Shown: piece by piece, positions 21,254 to 32,309 of the stretch
Layout of the letters: each line of letters starts with the position of its first letter
How positions within the stretch are numbered: the stretch's first letter is position 1
Assembly: GCA_020631735.1 (NCBI GenBank)
Contig: CM036159.1
Coordinates: forward strand, 22,793,511 to 22,857,510
Direction of reading: 5' to 3'
Source of the DNA: Saccharum officinarum
Taxonomy: Eukaryota > Streptophyta > Magnoliopsida > Poales > Poaceae
DNA length: 64,000 bases
Position numbers and translations under genes: made by a program
The notes under the pieces: generated by a model
The model's input: only the letters and a program-made list of their open reading frames with translations
Told to the model about the DNA's origin: nothing
Database searches by the model: none

Positions 21254-21600
21254 ACCAAGTAGGCCATGCCGTCGGCGACGCTGTGTTTCAGGCATTTTCA
21301 GACATATTGCAAGCCTATGTTTCAAGTGTTTCATACAGATGTTGCAAAGTAGATCGAGATGTTGCATATGTTGCAATGGTTGTACACATATGTTGCAAGC
21401 GTATGTTCCCAATGTTTCATCTGTTTTCATATGTATGTTGCAAGAGTGTTTATCTAGATGTTACATAAGCTTCACACATATGTTGCAAATGTTCTATCTG
21501 AATGTTGTGTATATTTGCAATGGCTTTCAAGTGTTTTTGCAATAAATTTCAGACACATGTTTAGTGTTTCATCTATCTTGTTTTTGTATGTTACAAACAT
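21254..21600. repeat. TGTTGCA / TGTTTCA short-period repeat tract
   Basis: Variants of ATGTTGCAA and GTGTTTCAT recur about every 15-40 bp (for example near 21339, 21360, 21369, 21390, 21436, 21481). The tract is loose and degenerate. Such tracts are common in grass DNA transposons. A GTCTGACGCAAGCGTCTCGG-type phrase to the right (21760-21781) is partly palindromic. No termini seen. Confidence 0.55.
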
Positions 21601-22443
21601 TTGAATGTTTTAAAAGTAAATCACAGTTTTGCACATGAGATGCGTGTGAGAAGCAGAAGAGGACGTAAACAGTCCCTGCACAGTCAGGCAGCATGGGCCC
21701 GCTGCTGGGGTCGCAAGTCCAACGCTGCTAAGGCACTCAACTCGCTCGCTGCGCGGGCACCGTCTGACGCAAGCGTCTCGGATCAGACGTCCGAGCGCTA
21801 GAAGTCCGTATGGTCAATAGCCGGCACATACAAAAACGTTCCACTAACACCCAACGACGGAGATAGTATCCTCAAGATATTCCAGGCTCTCTCATGAACA
21901 ATACTAGCTAAAATTGGAGTTTTGACAACAAATAATAATTAGCAACAGCTATGACGAATTAACCGACCCTTCACTATGTTGCACGATCCAGAACTGCACT
22001 GCATGTTATACCTCTCCAACTCCAAGTGCCAGCTAAACCCAACACATTTCATTTTACTTTATTTTATTCGTACACAGAAATTTGCTACCAGAGCAAACAG
22101 AAAAAAAATGAATGAAACGACAGTCTGGTTTGCCCTTTCTAGTCTTGACAAGTTTCAGAGCCTCGCCCGGTGTCCAATACCTACATCTTTTCCCATATCC
22201 ATGAGGGCATACATGCCAATTCTTCGGTAACTGCAGGCTGGTTGACCCAAAACAACCGAAGAACAGGTTTCCAACCTTCATTTTCATCGAAAATGTTGGA
22301 TTACCCAGAATGGCTTATTGATCAGACCGGGAACATGTCAATAATAAAGGCTTAAAAAAAGAGCTTTGTCTTAAGTCTAGGAATCCGAATCATATTGTAA
22401 GTTGAATATGCCAAACTTTCTGCAACTCCAGCATGTTAGAAGT
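21601..22443. other. Downstream flank of the bHLH gene
   Basis: No separate gene recognised. The part nearest 22443 should contain the 3' UTR of the minus-strand bHLH gene, but I cannot place the poly(A) site with confidence. Confidence 0.4.
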
Positions 22444-23722
22444 TTATCGATGCTGAGAGAGGTTCAGATCAATTCCAATGTTCATCCCGTTGTATGCAAT
22501 CGGAGCATACATCCACATTTCATCAGAGCTGAGGAGCTGCAGAGAGTAACAAAAAAAAAAAAGTTCAGTGACACATTTCCATGGCCCATTCCAAAATTGA
22601 ACATAACTAAACTGCGAATGGCCTCACCTTGATTTGAAGCTGCAAGAACTTCACATACTGCACTGCCTCTTCAAGCATAGTGCTGATATCTACCTGCAAC
22701 GCGACACAAATATTGCCGTTTGAGTTGTGTGATTTCTTTTGAAGCCTATAGTTATTGCAAATGATGCTTTATTCAGAATCTTACTTTGGTTCCATTTGGT
22801 ACAAGGTTCTGCAATATCCTCAGCCTCTCATTGATCCTCTCTCTTCTTTTCTACATCCAATTAACAACAGCATAAGTAATTGACAATTTTCAGTTAAAAA
22901 CGTATTGTTCCTTAACAGTGAGTTAGAATAATACCCTTGCGTAGAGGCTCTGGGACTTGGTTGCTGACCGGCGGTCAGCTTGAGTCTTGCCACCCGGCTT
23001 GTCAGAAACAGGGCGTCCTTGAGAAGCAATTGAGTCATTTTCAAAGGTGCAGGAACTCAAGCTTTGTCCATTTTCCTGTTGCATGGCCATCTTGGCCCTC
23101 TTAGAATCAGACTTCTTTGCATATTTCCGACTCTGGATTTTGTAAATATCATCAAATCAGCATCCACATTGCATTTGGGACTCATTTCAAAAAAACAATG
23201 CTTATGCATTTTCGTTGTAAAATAATTGCAAAAAATACTTACTCTTGTGTGGCCATCCAGTTTGCCTTGTTCCAGGTGCTTTCTCTTGTCAGAAGTACCA
23301 ATGGTATCGAGCAGATTCATGCTTGAATCCTCAAGATCATCACAGCTTGAATCACAGCTACCGTAAGCAGGGTTAAGAATGGAATCCATGAACAGAGCTG
23401 CACCTTGATCCTGAACCATGTTTAAGTGCAGTGGTGCAGCACAGGAGTCACTTAAATAGCAGCTCCCATGTTCAGATGGCATAATAAGGCTGAGACTACC
23501 AGAACCATTGCTACTCGTGGAGCTATATGTACTTGCACTAGCATTGCAATGGAAATAAAATGAATTGGAAGCTTGAATGGGCCAAGGAAACTCTTGGTGA
23601 TCTTCCTCACCATTGGAGGGGAAGGTACCAAGCAGCTGTTCCATTATCTCTGACTCCTCAGCCTGCGATGGTACAACGAGCGAACTCCAGCTTGGCTCTG
23701 CTATCACTCCTCCAGACTCCAT
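22444..23722 (-). CDS. bHLH transcription factor, RSL class II (RSL4/bHLH85/bHLH139-like)
   Basis: Five exons on the minus strand: 23722-23243, 23132-22935, 22850-22785, 22693-22628 and 22536-22444, giving 160+66+22+22+30 residues (300 aa) and a TAA stop. All introns are short (84-110 bp), GT-AG and phase 0, so the frame is continuous. The N-terminal 160 residues are acidic and serine-rich without a known fold. A basic stretch with SLYARKRRERINERLR starts the bHLH. Helix 1 (ILQNLVPNGTK), loop and helix 2 (VDISTMLEEAVQYVKFLQLQ) are complete and span three exons. The C-terminal tail has the WMYAPIAYNGM motif of the ROOT HAIR DEFECTIVE SIX-LIKE family. Family knowledge: these nuclear dimeric factors drive root-hair outgrowth and elongation under auxin and nutrient control. 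In the basic region the usual E-box-contacting Glu appears replaced by Arg, as in this subfamily. The subclass assignment is by eye; bHLH identity is secure. It is the only intact host gene seen here. Confidence 0.93.
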
Positions 23723-23820
23723 TTTTATCAGTATGGAATGTGAAAGATAGTAGAAGTGATGTGAGGCCCTGTGCTGCTTGATGTGCTTGGTGAAGAAAAA
23801 ATGCGGGGCTGTTGGAGGTG

Positions 23821-23827
23821 ATTTATA
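23821..23827 (-). promoter_or_regulatory. TATA box of the bHLH gene
   Basis: The minus strand reads TATAAAT, with its upstream edge about 100 bp 5' of the ATG at 23722, in a position suitable for a plant core promoter with a short 5' UTR. No other TATA-like site is as well placed. Predicted from sequence only. Confidence 0.6.
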
Positions 23828-24669
23828 CTGATGACGAAGTTGAGGAAACCAACAAGAGTTGCAGAACTTTCAAATGTAATCATCGCTAAAGAATGGATCA
23901 CCATAGCTGGGGATGACCTGTGGTGACAGCAACCGCTCCAGGTGTTGTCTGCAGATGTGCACATTATAAGGTTAGAAAATGTCAACTGCTAGTTGGTAGG
24001 CAAGATAGTGACTTATCAAAGATCACGATTTGTATGTCAAGCGAACCAGAGGTTGGAGTGGCCAGCGTCTCAAGGCTGTTTACAATGATTGAAGGGGTTT
24101 CTCCACCATTCAAGCATTATGGAGACAGAAAAATGAGTCTGATGTTGAAAACCAAGAATAGCATGGGATTATACTAACAACAATACAGGATGGGGCATTA
24201 CGAGATCATTTGGAACATTACTGGAAAGAAAATCTGATAAGATAATAAACTGATACTGACACAGAGAGGCTTGCACGAACATATGGTGGATGGAACTCAA
24301 GTCTTAACGTCCTTTAGGGGAGCTCAAAAAGGACTGCCAGACCCTCCACAAATCAAGATATGCATGTTTCGTTGGATGGGGGTACATCACCGGCATGTTT
24401 GCCGTTTTACATCTTTTATTAAGCTTCCCACAGTTCCAATTGTTAAAGGGTATTAGAGTCACTTTCTGTGTTCCCAGTTGTATGTATCTACTGCGTACTG
24501 CCCTTAAGAACTGTGGAATACAGCCAACAAGCAATCATCATCACCTCCTCTCACATTAACACCAATACTTTTGCCTGCTGGCCCATTGCAGGAATTTCTG
24601 TTTGATAGATTCTTAGAACTTCTAAGATATCAAATAGCAACCTTTGGGACATAAAAACTGCACCAAATT
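23828..24669. other. Upstream region of the bHLH gene
   Basis: Likely proximal promoter of the minus-strand bHLH gene. I looked for the published root-hair element pattern (TG, short spacer, then KCACGWH). GCACGAA near 24271 has the right core but not the upstream TG, so I do not call it. No other gene recognised. Confidence 0.4.
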
Positions 24670-24947
24670 GGATCTTTTCCTTGGGTGCTAAAAGCAGTCA
24701 ATGCAATAAAGATCTAGACACTATGTAAAATAAGCAAATCTATTCCAAGATGCCATAGTTATGATTCGATAATACAGCAGTTTCAAAAGATCTTTCCCTT
24801 TTCTTATTGGATCTTTTCCTTGGGTGCTAAAAACAATGAAATAAAAATCTAGACACTATGCAAAATAAGGAAATCTATTCCAAGATGCCATAATTATGGT
24901 TCACTAATACAGCAGTTTCAAAAGATCTTTCCCTTTTCTTTTCAGAT
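24670..24947. repeat. 139-bp tandem duplication upstream of the bHLH gene
   Basis: Copy 1 starts GGATCTTTTCCTTGGGTGCT at 24670 and copy 2 at 24809. Both continue through ATCTAGACACTATG, CAAGATGCCATA and CAGCAGTTTCAAAAGATC with a small number of substitutions and indels. It lies about 0.95-1.2 kb upstream of the start codon, so it could alter the promoter, though it may be neutral. Confidence 0.85.
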
Positions 24948-25588
24948 TATGACACATATAAAAACTCATGGAGAATGTGAACTTCTAGTAACCCTGCACA
25001 ATGGTGTATTGCAATGCCTGAAAAACCAAAGTCATTGGGTGATCTGATTCTGAGCTTCCCATCAATAGTAAAATAAGGGCTGCACATGACTCAGATCTAG
25101 CGGCAGTTTAAAAAATGATTGTAGTTCTGGAGTGTCCTTTCGTGACCCAAAAATGACTTATTCTTCCTGCCTCTTTGTTCCAAGCAGAGGATCAAGAGGC
25201 AAAATAAATAATATAGCTAAATGCTGGCAAGGAAAAATAAAGAAAACAAGAACATATGGTTTGTTTAAAACCCTGTTCTTATAGCTCCAGTTGTACGAAA
25301 GATTATGGCAGCTTCAAATGTTACAATATAGAAATCTTGATACATTGAAATGAAAGAAATGAAGAACAAATAATAGCCAAAAAGGAAGATAAATAACTCA
25401 TCTGTGGAGAAGCCAAATTACATCAAGAATTCGAGATTAATCTATGAAGCCCTTAAAATATACATGAAGGGACAAAATCTCAGCCAATTATGCATGGACC
25501 TTGGAGAAATGGTTTCGCTGTTGCATTCTTAAGAAAATTGGTAGTAGGATTACTTATCCGTGTAGATGACTATGGCAGATCTAAAGCT
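24948..25588. other. Intergenic, nothing recognised
   Basis: AT-rich DNA without coding signatures or element termini. Confidence 0.4.
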
Positions 25589-25590
25589 TA

Positions 25591-25834
25591 CTATGTCTGT
25601 TCCAAATTATACTTCACTTTGGTTTTGTCAACTTCTCTACCTTTGACCAAGTTTATAGGAAAAAGCACCAACATCCATAACATCAAATTAGTTTCATTAA
25701 ATTCTCCATTAAATATATTTTGATAGTGCATTTCTTTGAACATGCAGATGTTAATGTATTTTTTCTAAAAAATTGGTCAAAGGTTAGAGATGTATGACTT
25801 AGAAGTTAGGACAAAGCCAAAGTGAACTTAGGAG
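25591..25834. mobile_element. Degenerate Stowaway-like MITE
   Basis: The left part CTATGTCTGTTCC, then ACTTCACTTTGGTTTTGTC, is matched in inverted form on the right by GACAAAGCCAAAGTGAACTT then AGGAG, with TA on both sides. The outermost bases have diverged from CTCCCTC, so this is an older copy. Confidence 0.6.
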
Positions 25835-25836
25835 TA

Positions 25837-26754
25837 CTTAAGTTTGCAGGTGGAGTTCATAACTGTCTTCTGGAAAGAAAAATAATTTTCAAAAGACATT
25901 ATTACTTATTCCTAAGTTGTTACCTACCTTATTAGGAGTATGCTACATGGTACAAGAAACAGTCTTTTTGCCCATCCATCAACAGTATTAAAAGTGGGTC
26001 CTTTAGGAGAAAACCGAATTCATTGTGATTGCAATAGAAATAAATTCAATAGCCGCATGAGTCCATCTTCTGTTCTTTTATATGAACGTGACGGCCATGT
26101 ACAAAACAATGTTGTTCTTTTGTTTTCCATCTTACCCTTTCTGTGAACTTGAACTTTCAATATAAAGCAGGGACACTTTGTAAAAAAAAGGGTGTTGAAG
26201 TCTTATACATCAAATAGAAATAAAGGAGGGAGTCCCTTGCTCTCTATCGTGATCCCTTTATACTAGCACCATTTTTTTTCAAAATAATGTCACTTTCAAT
26301 GAAATGAAAAGAGAAGGTAATGACATGTCTGATTTTGTACACTGTTCCTTGATTTGATTCTCCACAAATTTCGAAATAATGGCATAATTTAATGATATGT
26401 CTAAATGTCTAATGTTAGAAAAAATTAACTGTTGCATTACCAGTTTTTAGTTAATTAGCATTTCAGGCAGCAGCACCCGAAATTTCTAACAAGTAGTTTT
26501 CACTACCAATAATGCGACATAGAAGAAAAAATGACAAAGATCAGTAAATAAAAGCTCTCCATACATTTGTACTGCATTCTAAACAACAAACTTCGCTTCT
26601 TAGTTGTCTGCATTACAGATGTTTACACAGCAGCAACGCTGCAGAGAAGATCCAGTAAAAAAAAAAAACGCTGCAGAGCAGTTCACCGAGCCAGGAATCA
26701 AGGAGCTGGGGAGACCAACTTCAGCCCAAGGAGATTGCCCCTAGTGGCTCCCCA
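25837..26754. other. Intergenic, nothing recognised
   Basis: AT-rich with simple A-runs. AACGCTGCAGAG occurs twice (near 26635 and 26668) either side of an A12 run, possibly a small retroposition footprint. Confidence 0.35.
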
Positions 26755-28114
26755 ATGGAAGTGGTGACAACATTCAACAAGATTAATTCTTCGTCTAACG
26801 GTTTAGCAGCACCAGAGGTTACAATCCAAGATGTCGAAGATGCCCTTCTCCAAATAGAGATTGCTGCAGCTAAGGAACCCCTATTAAATTATGTGTCGTG
26901 TTGCTCTCCTACTCATGCTGCCGGGGGGGAATCTGACTCACTTCTACTCTCCCCAGACTCAACAAATGTTGAGCCCTCCTATCCTGTTATACAACCTGAG
27001 AAGCAGACAGCAGGTTCGTCAACTTAAATGCTAAGGTTAGAGACTGTTGAGTCTACTGCCCCCACAGTAGAGATCGATGTATAATCTCGTGTGCCAACAA
27101 ACCATCAGCTCGAGGATGCAGAACTGGCAAAGCCGACCTTGGAGGGGATGACAAGGTTTAGGCTGAGAAGGTGTCGTTTTCGCCCTGGCTGCGTGTACAC
27201 CAGGTGTCCGCGCTGCGAGTCCGAACGCCCTTGTTGTGGCTTTGGAGCTGCCACTGGTGCCGAGCCTGGCATGGACATTGGAGGACATGGACACACTTCA
27301 CCACCTTCGCCGGAGGGTGGTGGCCGGACTGCACGTGAGGCAGTGCTGGCAAACTTCATCCAGTCAGTAACCAAGCCTGTCCAACAACCCCTGCTTCCTC
27401 CACAACAACATGGCCTAGTGAAGCCACGGAAGGAAAAGAAGAGGTCGAGCAAGCCGTCCCGGCACAGTGCGCGCGTCTAGCAGCAACTGCTTGGCCGCGT
27501 GGTGATGCGCAAAGCAAAGCAAGGCAAGTGCTCATGAAGCGGCTGGGTGTCACACAGGAAGAAGACGAAACTATGGAGATGACCTTGTCGCGCTATGTCA
27601 ACCTCTACAAAGGTCCGCTATCCGACCTTGTCATCAAGGCGCTGGTAGCACTCGGTGGCCTCGACGAACCAGCCATGTCGGGGCAGATTGTCACGTAATG
27701 CTTATTTGCACCGTCTGTGGTGCTCGAGGACTCACTCATACCATGCCAAGCCAAGCTGTTATAGAGGGGGCTAAATGACGGCGCAAGGTGAGACTTGGTA
27801 CATGATCTTGTCGGAGAGATCAGATGGTGGGAGGATGCCAGGGCGTTTGGCTGTTGGTTCACCATGGGAAGCCGAAGCTGTTTTTTGCTGCTTCTGATTA
27901 GCTCAGCAATGAGGACGCGTGGTGGGCGTCGTTGGTGTGGGTGTTACCTCTCTATGTTAGTCGACAGGGATATGTTGTTTGAGTGTTGGGAGTATTTTTT
28001 GTGTTTTAATCTGTGCTTTTGTGAGGTTTTCAGGCCTGGTTTCCCTTATAAACTAGGCCAGCTCTTTTCTTCTTAATTGAAAGGCAGAGCTCCTGCCATT
28101 ACTTTCAAAAAAAA
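26755..28114 (+). mobile_element. LINE-derived relic (ORF1-like region joined to a LINE 3' end)
   Basis: Reading frames at 26755-27024, 27091-27477 and about 27480-27697 together resemble the ORF1-like protein of grass LINEs: a low-complexity basic region, then a VLMKRLGV...YVNLYKGPLSDLVIKALVAL-type segment ending at a TAA near 27697. The last 100 bp (TTTTCTTCTTAATTGAAAGG, then CTCCTGCCATTAC and an A-run at 28107-28114) match the usual 3' terminus of grass L1-type LINEs. ORF2 is absent, so the copy is internally deleted. Stops separate the three frames. The 5' boundary and target duplication are not determined. Confidence 0.6.
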
Positions 28115-28326
28115 GTTAGCTATAGCAGCAATCAAAAAGAGAGCTTCGTATCTATGGCCAACTAGAATCAACGAGAATTAACAGCAAGATATGTTATTAT
28201 CGTGGTGTACAAACATTCAAATAGCCCCTCCTGCTGTAGGTAACATTAATCTACCCACAAAAGCACAGGTGAGAAAAAGAAACCCATGAAGTTAACAACA
28301 TACCCATAATAGGCTTGTCGACTGCC

Positions 28327-28597
28327 TGTTGCAATTGGATGATAAATTGTATATGCTGATGTATAATTGATCCGTGTAGATGCATTGCATGAGGTTATAT
28401 CACTTCAATCCATCAGAACTATTGAAGGATGGCCAATAGACTTTGTATTCCTTGATGAATAGATTCCAGAGGGTTTACACTTATATAGAGATTAGAGGCA
28501 GCCCAAAGGGCCAGCCTAGCCTGGCAGGCGGCACAGCTAGCTAGGGGATTACACGGGTAGCTAGGAGATTACAGTAAAGGAGTAATTAATTCTAACA
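28327..28597 (-). repeat. 3' LTR of a minus-strand copia element
   Basis: On the minus strand the LTR begins TGTTAGAATTAATTAC immediately after a GCGGGGGG polypurine tract (28598-28605). It contains a TATATAAG promoter-like site. The other end is placed at TGTTGCAATTGG (plus strand), giving TGTT...AACA ends and 271 bp. That end is inferred, because the second LTR is not in the window. Confidence 0.62.
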
Positions 28598-28599
28598 CC

Positions 28600-31331
28600 C
28601 CCCGCAGTCGGAACGTCGGTGGAGCGAACGTTCAGATTGGAGTGAAATTCCATAAACACAGAAGAAGGAAGCCCCTTGGTGAAGACATCGGCGAACTGTG
28701 AGGTGGTGGGAACGTGAAGGACACGAACAGCACCAATAGCAACACGTCCACGGACGAAGTGAAGGTCGATTTCCATGTGCTTGGTGCGCTGATGCTGAAT
28801 GGGGTTGGAGGAGAGGTAGACGGCGCTGACGTTGTCGCAGTAAACGAGGGAGGCTGACTGCAGAGGGTGGTGCAGCTCCTGTAGAAGTTGCTGCAGCCAC
28901 GAAGCTTCAGCGACGCCATTGGCAAAAGCCCGATACTCGGCCTCGGCGCTTGACCGAGAAACAGTGGGCTGCCGCTTGGACGACCAGGAGATGAGGCTGC
29001 CACCGAGGAAAATAGCATAGCCAGAGGTGGAGCGTCAAGTGTCAGGGCAACCGGCCCAATCCGCATCAGTGTACACAACAAGCTGTGTTGGAGCAGACCA
29101 GGGAATGATCAGACCGAAGCTGAGGGTGCCCTGAAGGTACCGAAGAATCTGCTTGGCAGCCACAAGATGAACTTCCCGGGGATCATGCATATAAAGGCAG
29201 ATTTGCTGGACGGCGTACGCAATGTCAGGCTGAGTGAATGTCAGGTACTGAAGAGCACCTGCGAGACTGCGGTAGGCTGTGGGATCAGCAACAGGAGGAC
29301 CGGCATCTGCAGAAACTTTGGCACACGTGTCGACAGGAGTGGAACAAGGCTTGCAGTCGCTCATCCCATGGTGAGCAAGGTTGATAGAGTGAGATGATCC
29401 CCGTGGCGCTGAACTACCACACTAAGAAAATGATGAAGAGGGCCAAGGTCCTTCATGGTAAATTCTTTCTTGAGTGCCTCAATCACACGATGTAAGAGCT
29501 GCTCGGAGGAGGCAGTAAGAACAATGTTGTCGACATAGAGGAGCAAGTAGACTGTCTCAGTGCCATGGCGGTGTATAAAGAGAGATGTGTCTGACTTTGC
29601 TTCACTGAAACCCAGAGAGAGCAGGAAGGAGGCAAACCAACTATACCATGCTCGTGGAGCCTGCTTGAGACCGTAGAGGGATCTGTTGAGCCTGCAGACA
29701 TATTCAGGAAGTGCAGGATCGACAAATCCAGTGGGTTGAGAGCAGTACAATATTTCTAACAAGGTCCCATGGATGAAGGCGTTCTTCACATCAAGTTGAT
29801 GGATTGGCCAGTCCCGGGAATGAGCCAAGGTAAGCACAGTATGAACGGTGGCAGGCTTGGCGACGGGGCTGAACGTCTCATCGTAATCAACGCCGAGACG
29901 TTGGGTGAACCCGCGAAGCACCTAGCGAGCCTTGTATCTGTCCAGGGAACCATCTGCATGAAACTTATGCTTGAAGATCCATTTGTCGGTGACCACATTC
30001 GCCTTGGCAAGATGGGGAACGAGATCCCAAGTGTTGTTGTCCAGTAGGGCAGCATACTCTTCTTCCATGGCCCGACGCCAGTGAGGGTTGGCGAGGGCAT
30101 CACGACATGAGCGTGGTAGTGGTGACAGGGCCTCAGTGTGCATAGCAAGGCATGACTGTCGGTAATTGAACTTCCCACGGGTCGCCATGATGTGAGTGTT
30201 GGTGACCGGCGGGATGGGGACAGCTCCTGTTGGAAGAGGAGGGTCACTCTTGACGTAGCGAGGCGGGGAGGGAATCATGCTGGAGCGTCGAGGAGGTGGT
30301 CCAGTAGTGGACTCAGGTGGCGAGCTGGGGGTGGGTGCACGTCAAGTGTAGACATGGACAACTGGTGGTTTGCCGAAGGAGGGCGCCAGAGGCGGCTGTA
30401 CAGGGGGCACCGCCACGGGTGCTTGTACAGAGGGCGCCGGGGGTGCCTGTATAGAGGGCGCCATGGGTGCCGACGAAGTGGGCGCTGTGGGCGCCTGTAC
30501 AGAGGGCGCCATGGGTGCTGACGAAGTGGGCGCCGTGGGCGCCTATACAGAGGGCGCCATGGGTGCCGACGAAGTGGGCGCTGTGGGCGCCTGTACAGAG
30601 GGCGCCATGGCGCCAGCGAAGTGGGCGCTGTGGGCGCCTGTACAGAGGGCGCCATGGACGCCGGCGAAGTGGGCTCCGTGGGCGCCTGTACAGAGGGCGC
30701 CTTGGGCGCCGGCGAAGTGGGCGCCTGTACAGACCGAGCTGGAGGGGTAGGAAAGTGCCCGGCGGCTGGGGCACGGAGAAGCCTGGCGGAGGCGGCCTGG
30801 ACGCCGGTGTGCCCAAGTTGGGCACTGGCTGGGAGGGCACAGGTGTTGGTAGGGTGCCAGCAGCCCCCGGTGTACCTGCAGGTGGAAACAAAACTGACGA
30901 AGAATCATCGTTAGTTAGAAAAACAAGCTCGTGTGTGGGTGGCGAAGGCCGACGAAGGGAGAAGGGGAACGTTGTTTCGTCGAAAACAACGTGACGGGAG
31001 AGATGACACGGTTTGTGGCGAGGTCGAGGCACCTATAGCCCTTGTGGTCAGGGGAGTAGCCAATGGAAGCGCACAAGGAAGAATGTGGTGCGAGCTTGTG
31101 AGGAGTGATGGTGGTGAGATTGGGGTAGCAGGTGCACCCAAAAGCCCGGAGGTCATGGTAGGAAGGGAGGGTGCCATAGAGAGCGAATAAAGGGGTGCTC
31201 ATGTTTAGAGTTTTGGTTGGGAGACGGTTGATGAGGAGGGTGGCGGTGGCAAGGGCATCGGCCCAGTAGGAGGGGGGCATAGATGTTTGGAAGAGCAAGG
31301 TGCGGGTGACATTGTTGACGATGCGAAGCAT
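28600..31331 (-). pseudogene. Copia pol remnant: integrase C-part, RT, RNase H
   Basis: From right to left: integrase C-terminal region with WADALATATLLINRLP and FGCTCYP phrases (31331-30918); a VVFDE segment in another frame (about 30985); a repeat-coded linker (30413-30732); RT from about 30100 with DKWIFKHK, QLDVKNAFIHG and LKQAPRAWY motifs; and RNase H with YTDADWAG, SSAEAEY and QHRTKH-type motifs to 28600. Damage seen: a frameshift at the integrase/linker junction, a TAG just upstream of the RT segment at 29361-29921, a stop near 29037 within RNase H, and the RT catalytic box reads YVDN rather than YVDD. Non-functional. Confidence 0.88.
30413..30732 (-). repeat. 48-bp tandem repeat within the copia polyprotein linker
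   Basis: About six units of 48 bp (16 codons) built around GGGCGCCTGTACAGAGGGCG, then GACGAAGTGGGCG. In one frame they encode an Ala/Pro/Thr/Ser-rich repeat between integrase and RT. One unit near 30607-30622 is 1 bp shorter than its neighbours, which shifts the frame and explains the switching frames. Outer units are partial. Confidence 0.85.
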
Positions 31332-32309
31332 GTGCTCGGCTTTGCCATTTTGCTGCGAGTGAAAGGTCTTGATGGCTAGAGGGGGGGTGAATAGTCTTTT
31401 AAAATTTTCTACAAAGACAAGCTAAACAAGTTTATCAATATAACAAATAGCGAGATGCGAGTTTTGCTTAGCCTACGGGGTATTTGCAAGCCACCTAACC
31501 AATTCACAATTCTAGTATTTGCACTCAACCGCACAAGACAAACCGAGAAGGTAACTACAACTAGCAAGCTACACAAAAGAGCTACTCTAGCAAAGCTAAC
31601 TAGCTAGCAAAGATAACTAAGAAAGTAATGCGGAGTTGAGTTAGGAGAGTTTCACCGAGGGGCGAAGTATTGAGCCAACCAATATGATCAACAATGAATA
31701 CCAAGATAACCGAACACCGGGATCAATCAATCACAATATGAAAGTGATAACACGAAGATTTATCCTGAGGTTCACGTGCTTGCCGGCACGCTAGTCCCCG
31801 TTGTGTCCCTCTTCACCACGTGGTTCGGTGGCTAATCGGTCTCACACCGAGCCTCTCAAAATACGCCACAAGAACCTACCAAATGGCAAAAGGTTGCAAT
31901 GACACGAACAATTCACTAACGTTGCCTTTGGCGCTTCGCCGAGGTAGGCACAAACCCCTCACAATCACCGGAGGTGGCCAAGAACAATCACCAACTCTTG
32001 CCAACGCCTCTAAGCTGCTCCAAGCCGTCTAGGTGGCGGCAACCACCAAGAGAAACAAGAATCCCGTAGCAAATCAACCACCAAGTGCCAACTAGATGCA
32101 ATCTCACAATGCAAATGCACATGGATCACTCAATCTCACTTTGAATATGCAAAGAAGCAAGAGAGATGAGTGAGAGGGGAGTTGCTTAGCTCAAAGTGCT
32201 CACAAGTATGTTAAAATGTTCAAGAGATAGAGCCTTGAGTCGGCCAACGAGTATTTATAGACGTACCCCTTCGAATAGAGCCGTTAGAAACTGAAACAGC
32301 CGAAATCGT

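Larger units (their letters stand above)
28598..31359 (-). mobile_element. Copia retrotransposon internal region, interrupted at 31359
   Basis: Holds the 3' part of a copia polyprotein: end of integrase, proline-rich linker, RT and RNase H. Its gene order and motif style suit a non-Sirevirus lineage (Ale/Ivana-like, by inference). The 5' half (gag, protease, 5' LTR) is missing because a Sirevirus inserted at 31359/31360 and the far side of that insertion is lost in the assembly gap. Confidence 0.85.

Noticed and set aside
20933..21545. Long overlapping open frames on both strands (up to 202 codons)
   Set aside because: The GC-rich part yields frames by composition, and the rest translates the TGTTGCA tract. 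No domain and no splice support.
24262..24280. Root-hair cis-element (RHE) upstream of the bHLH gene
   Set aside because: GCACGAA fits the right half of the published pattern, but the required upstream TG at 3-4 bp is missing.
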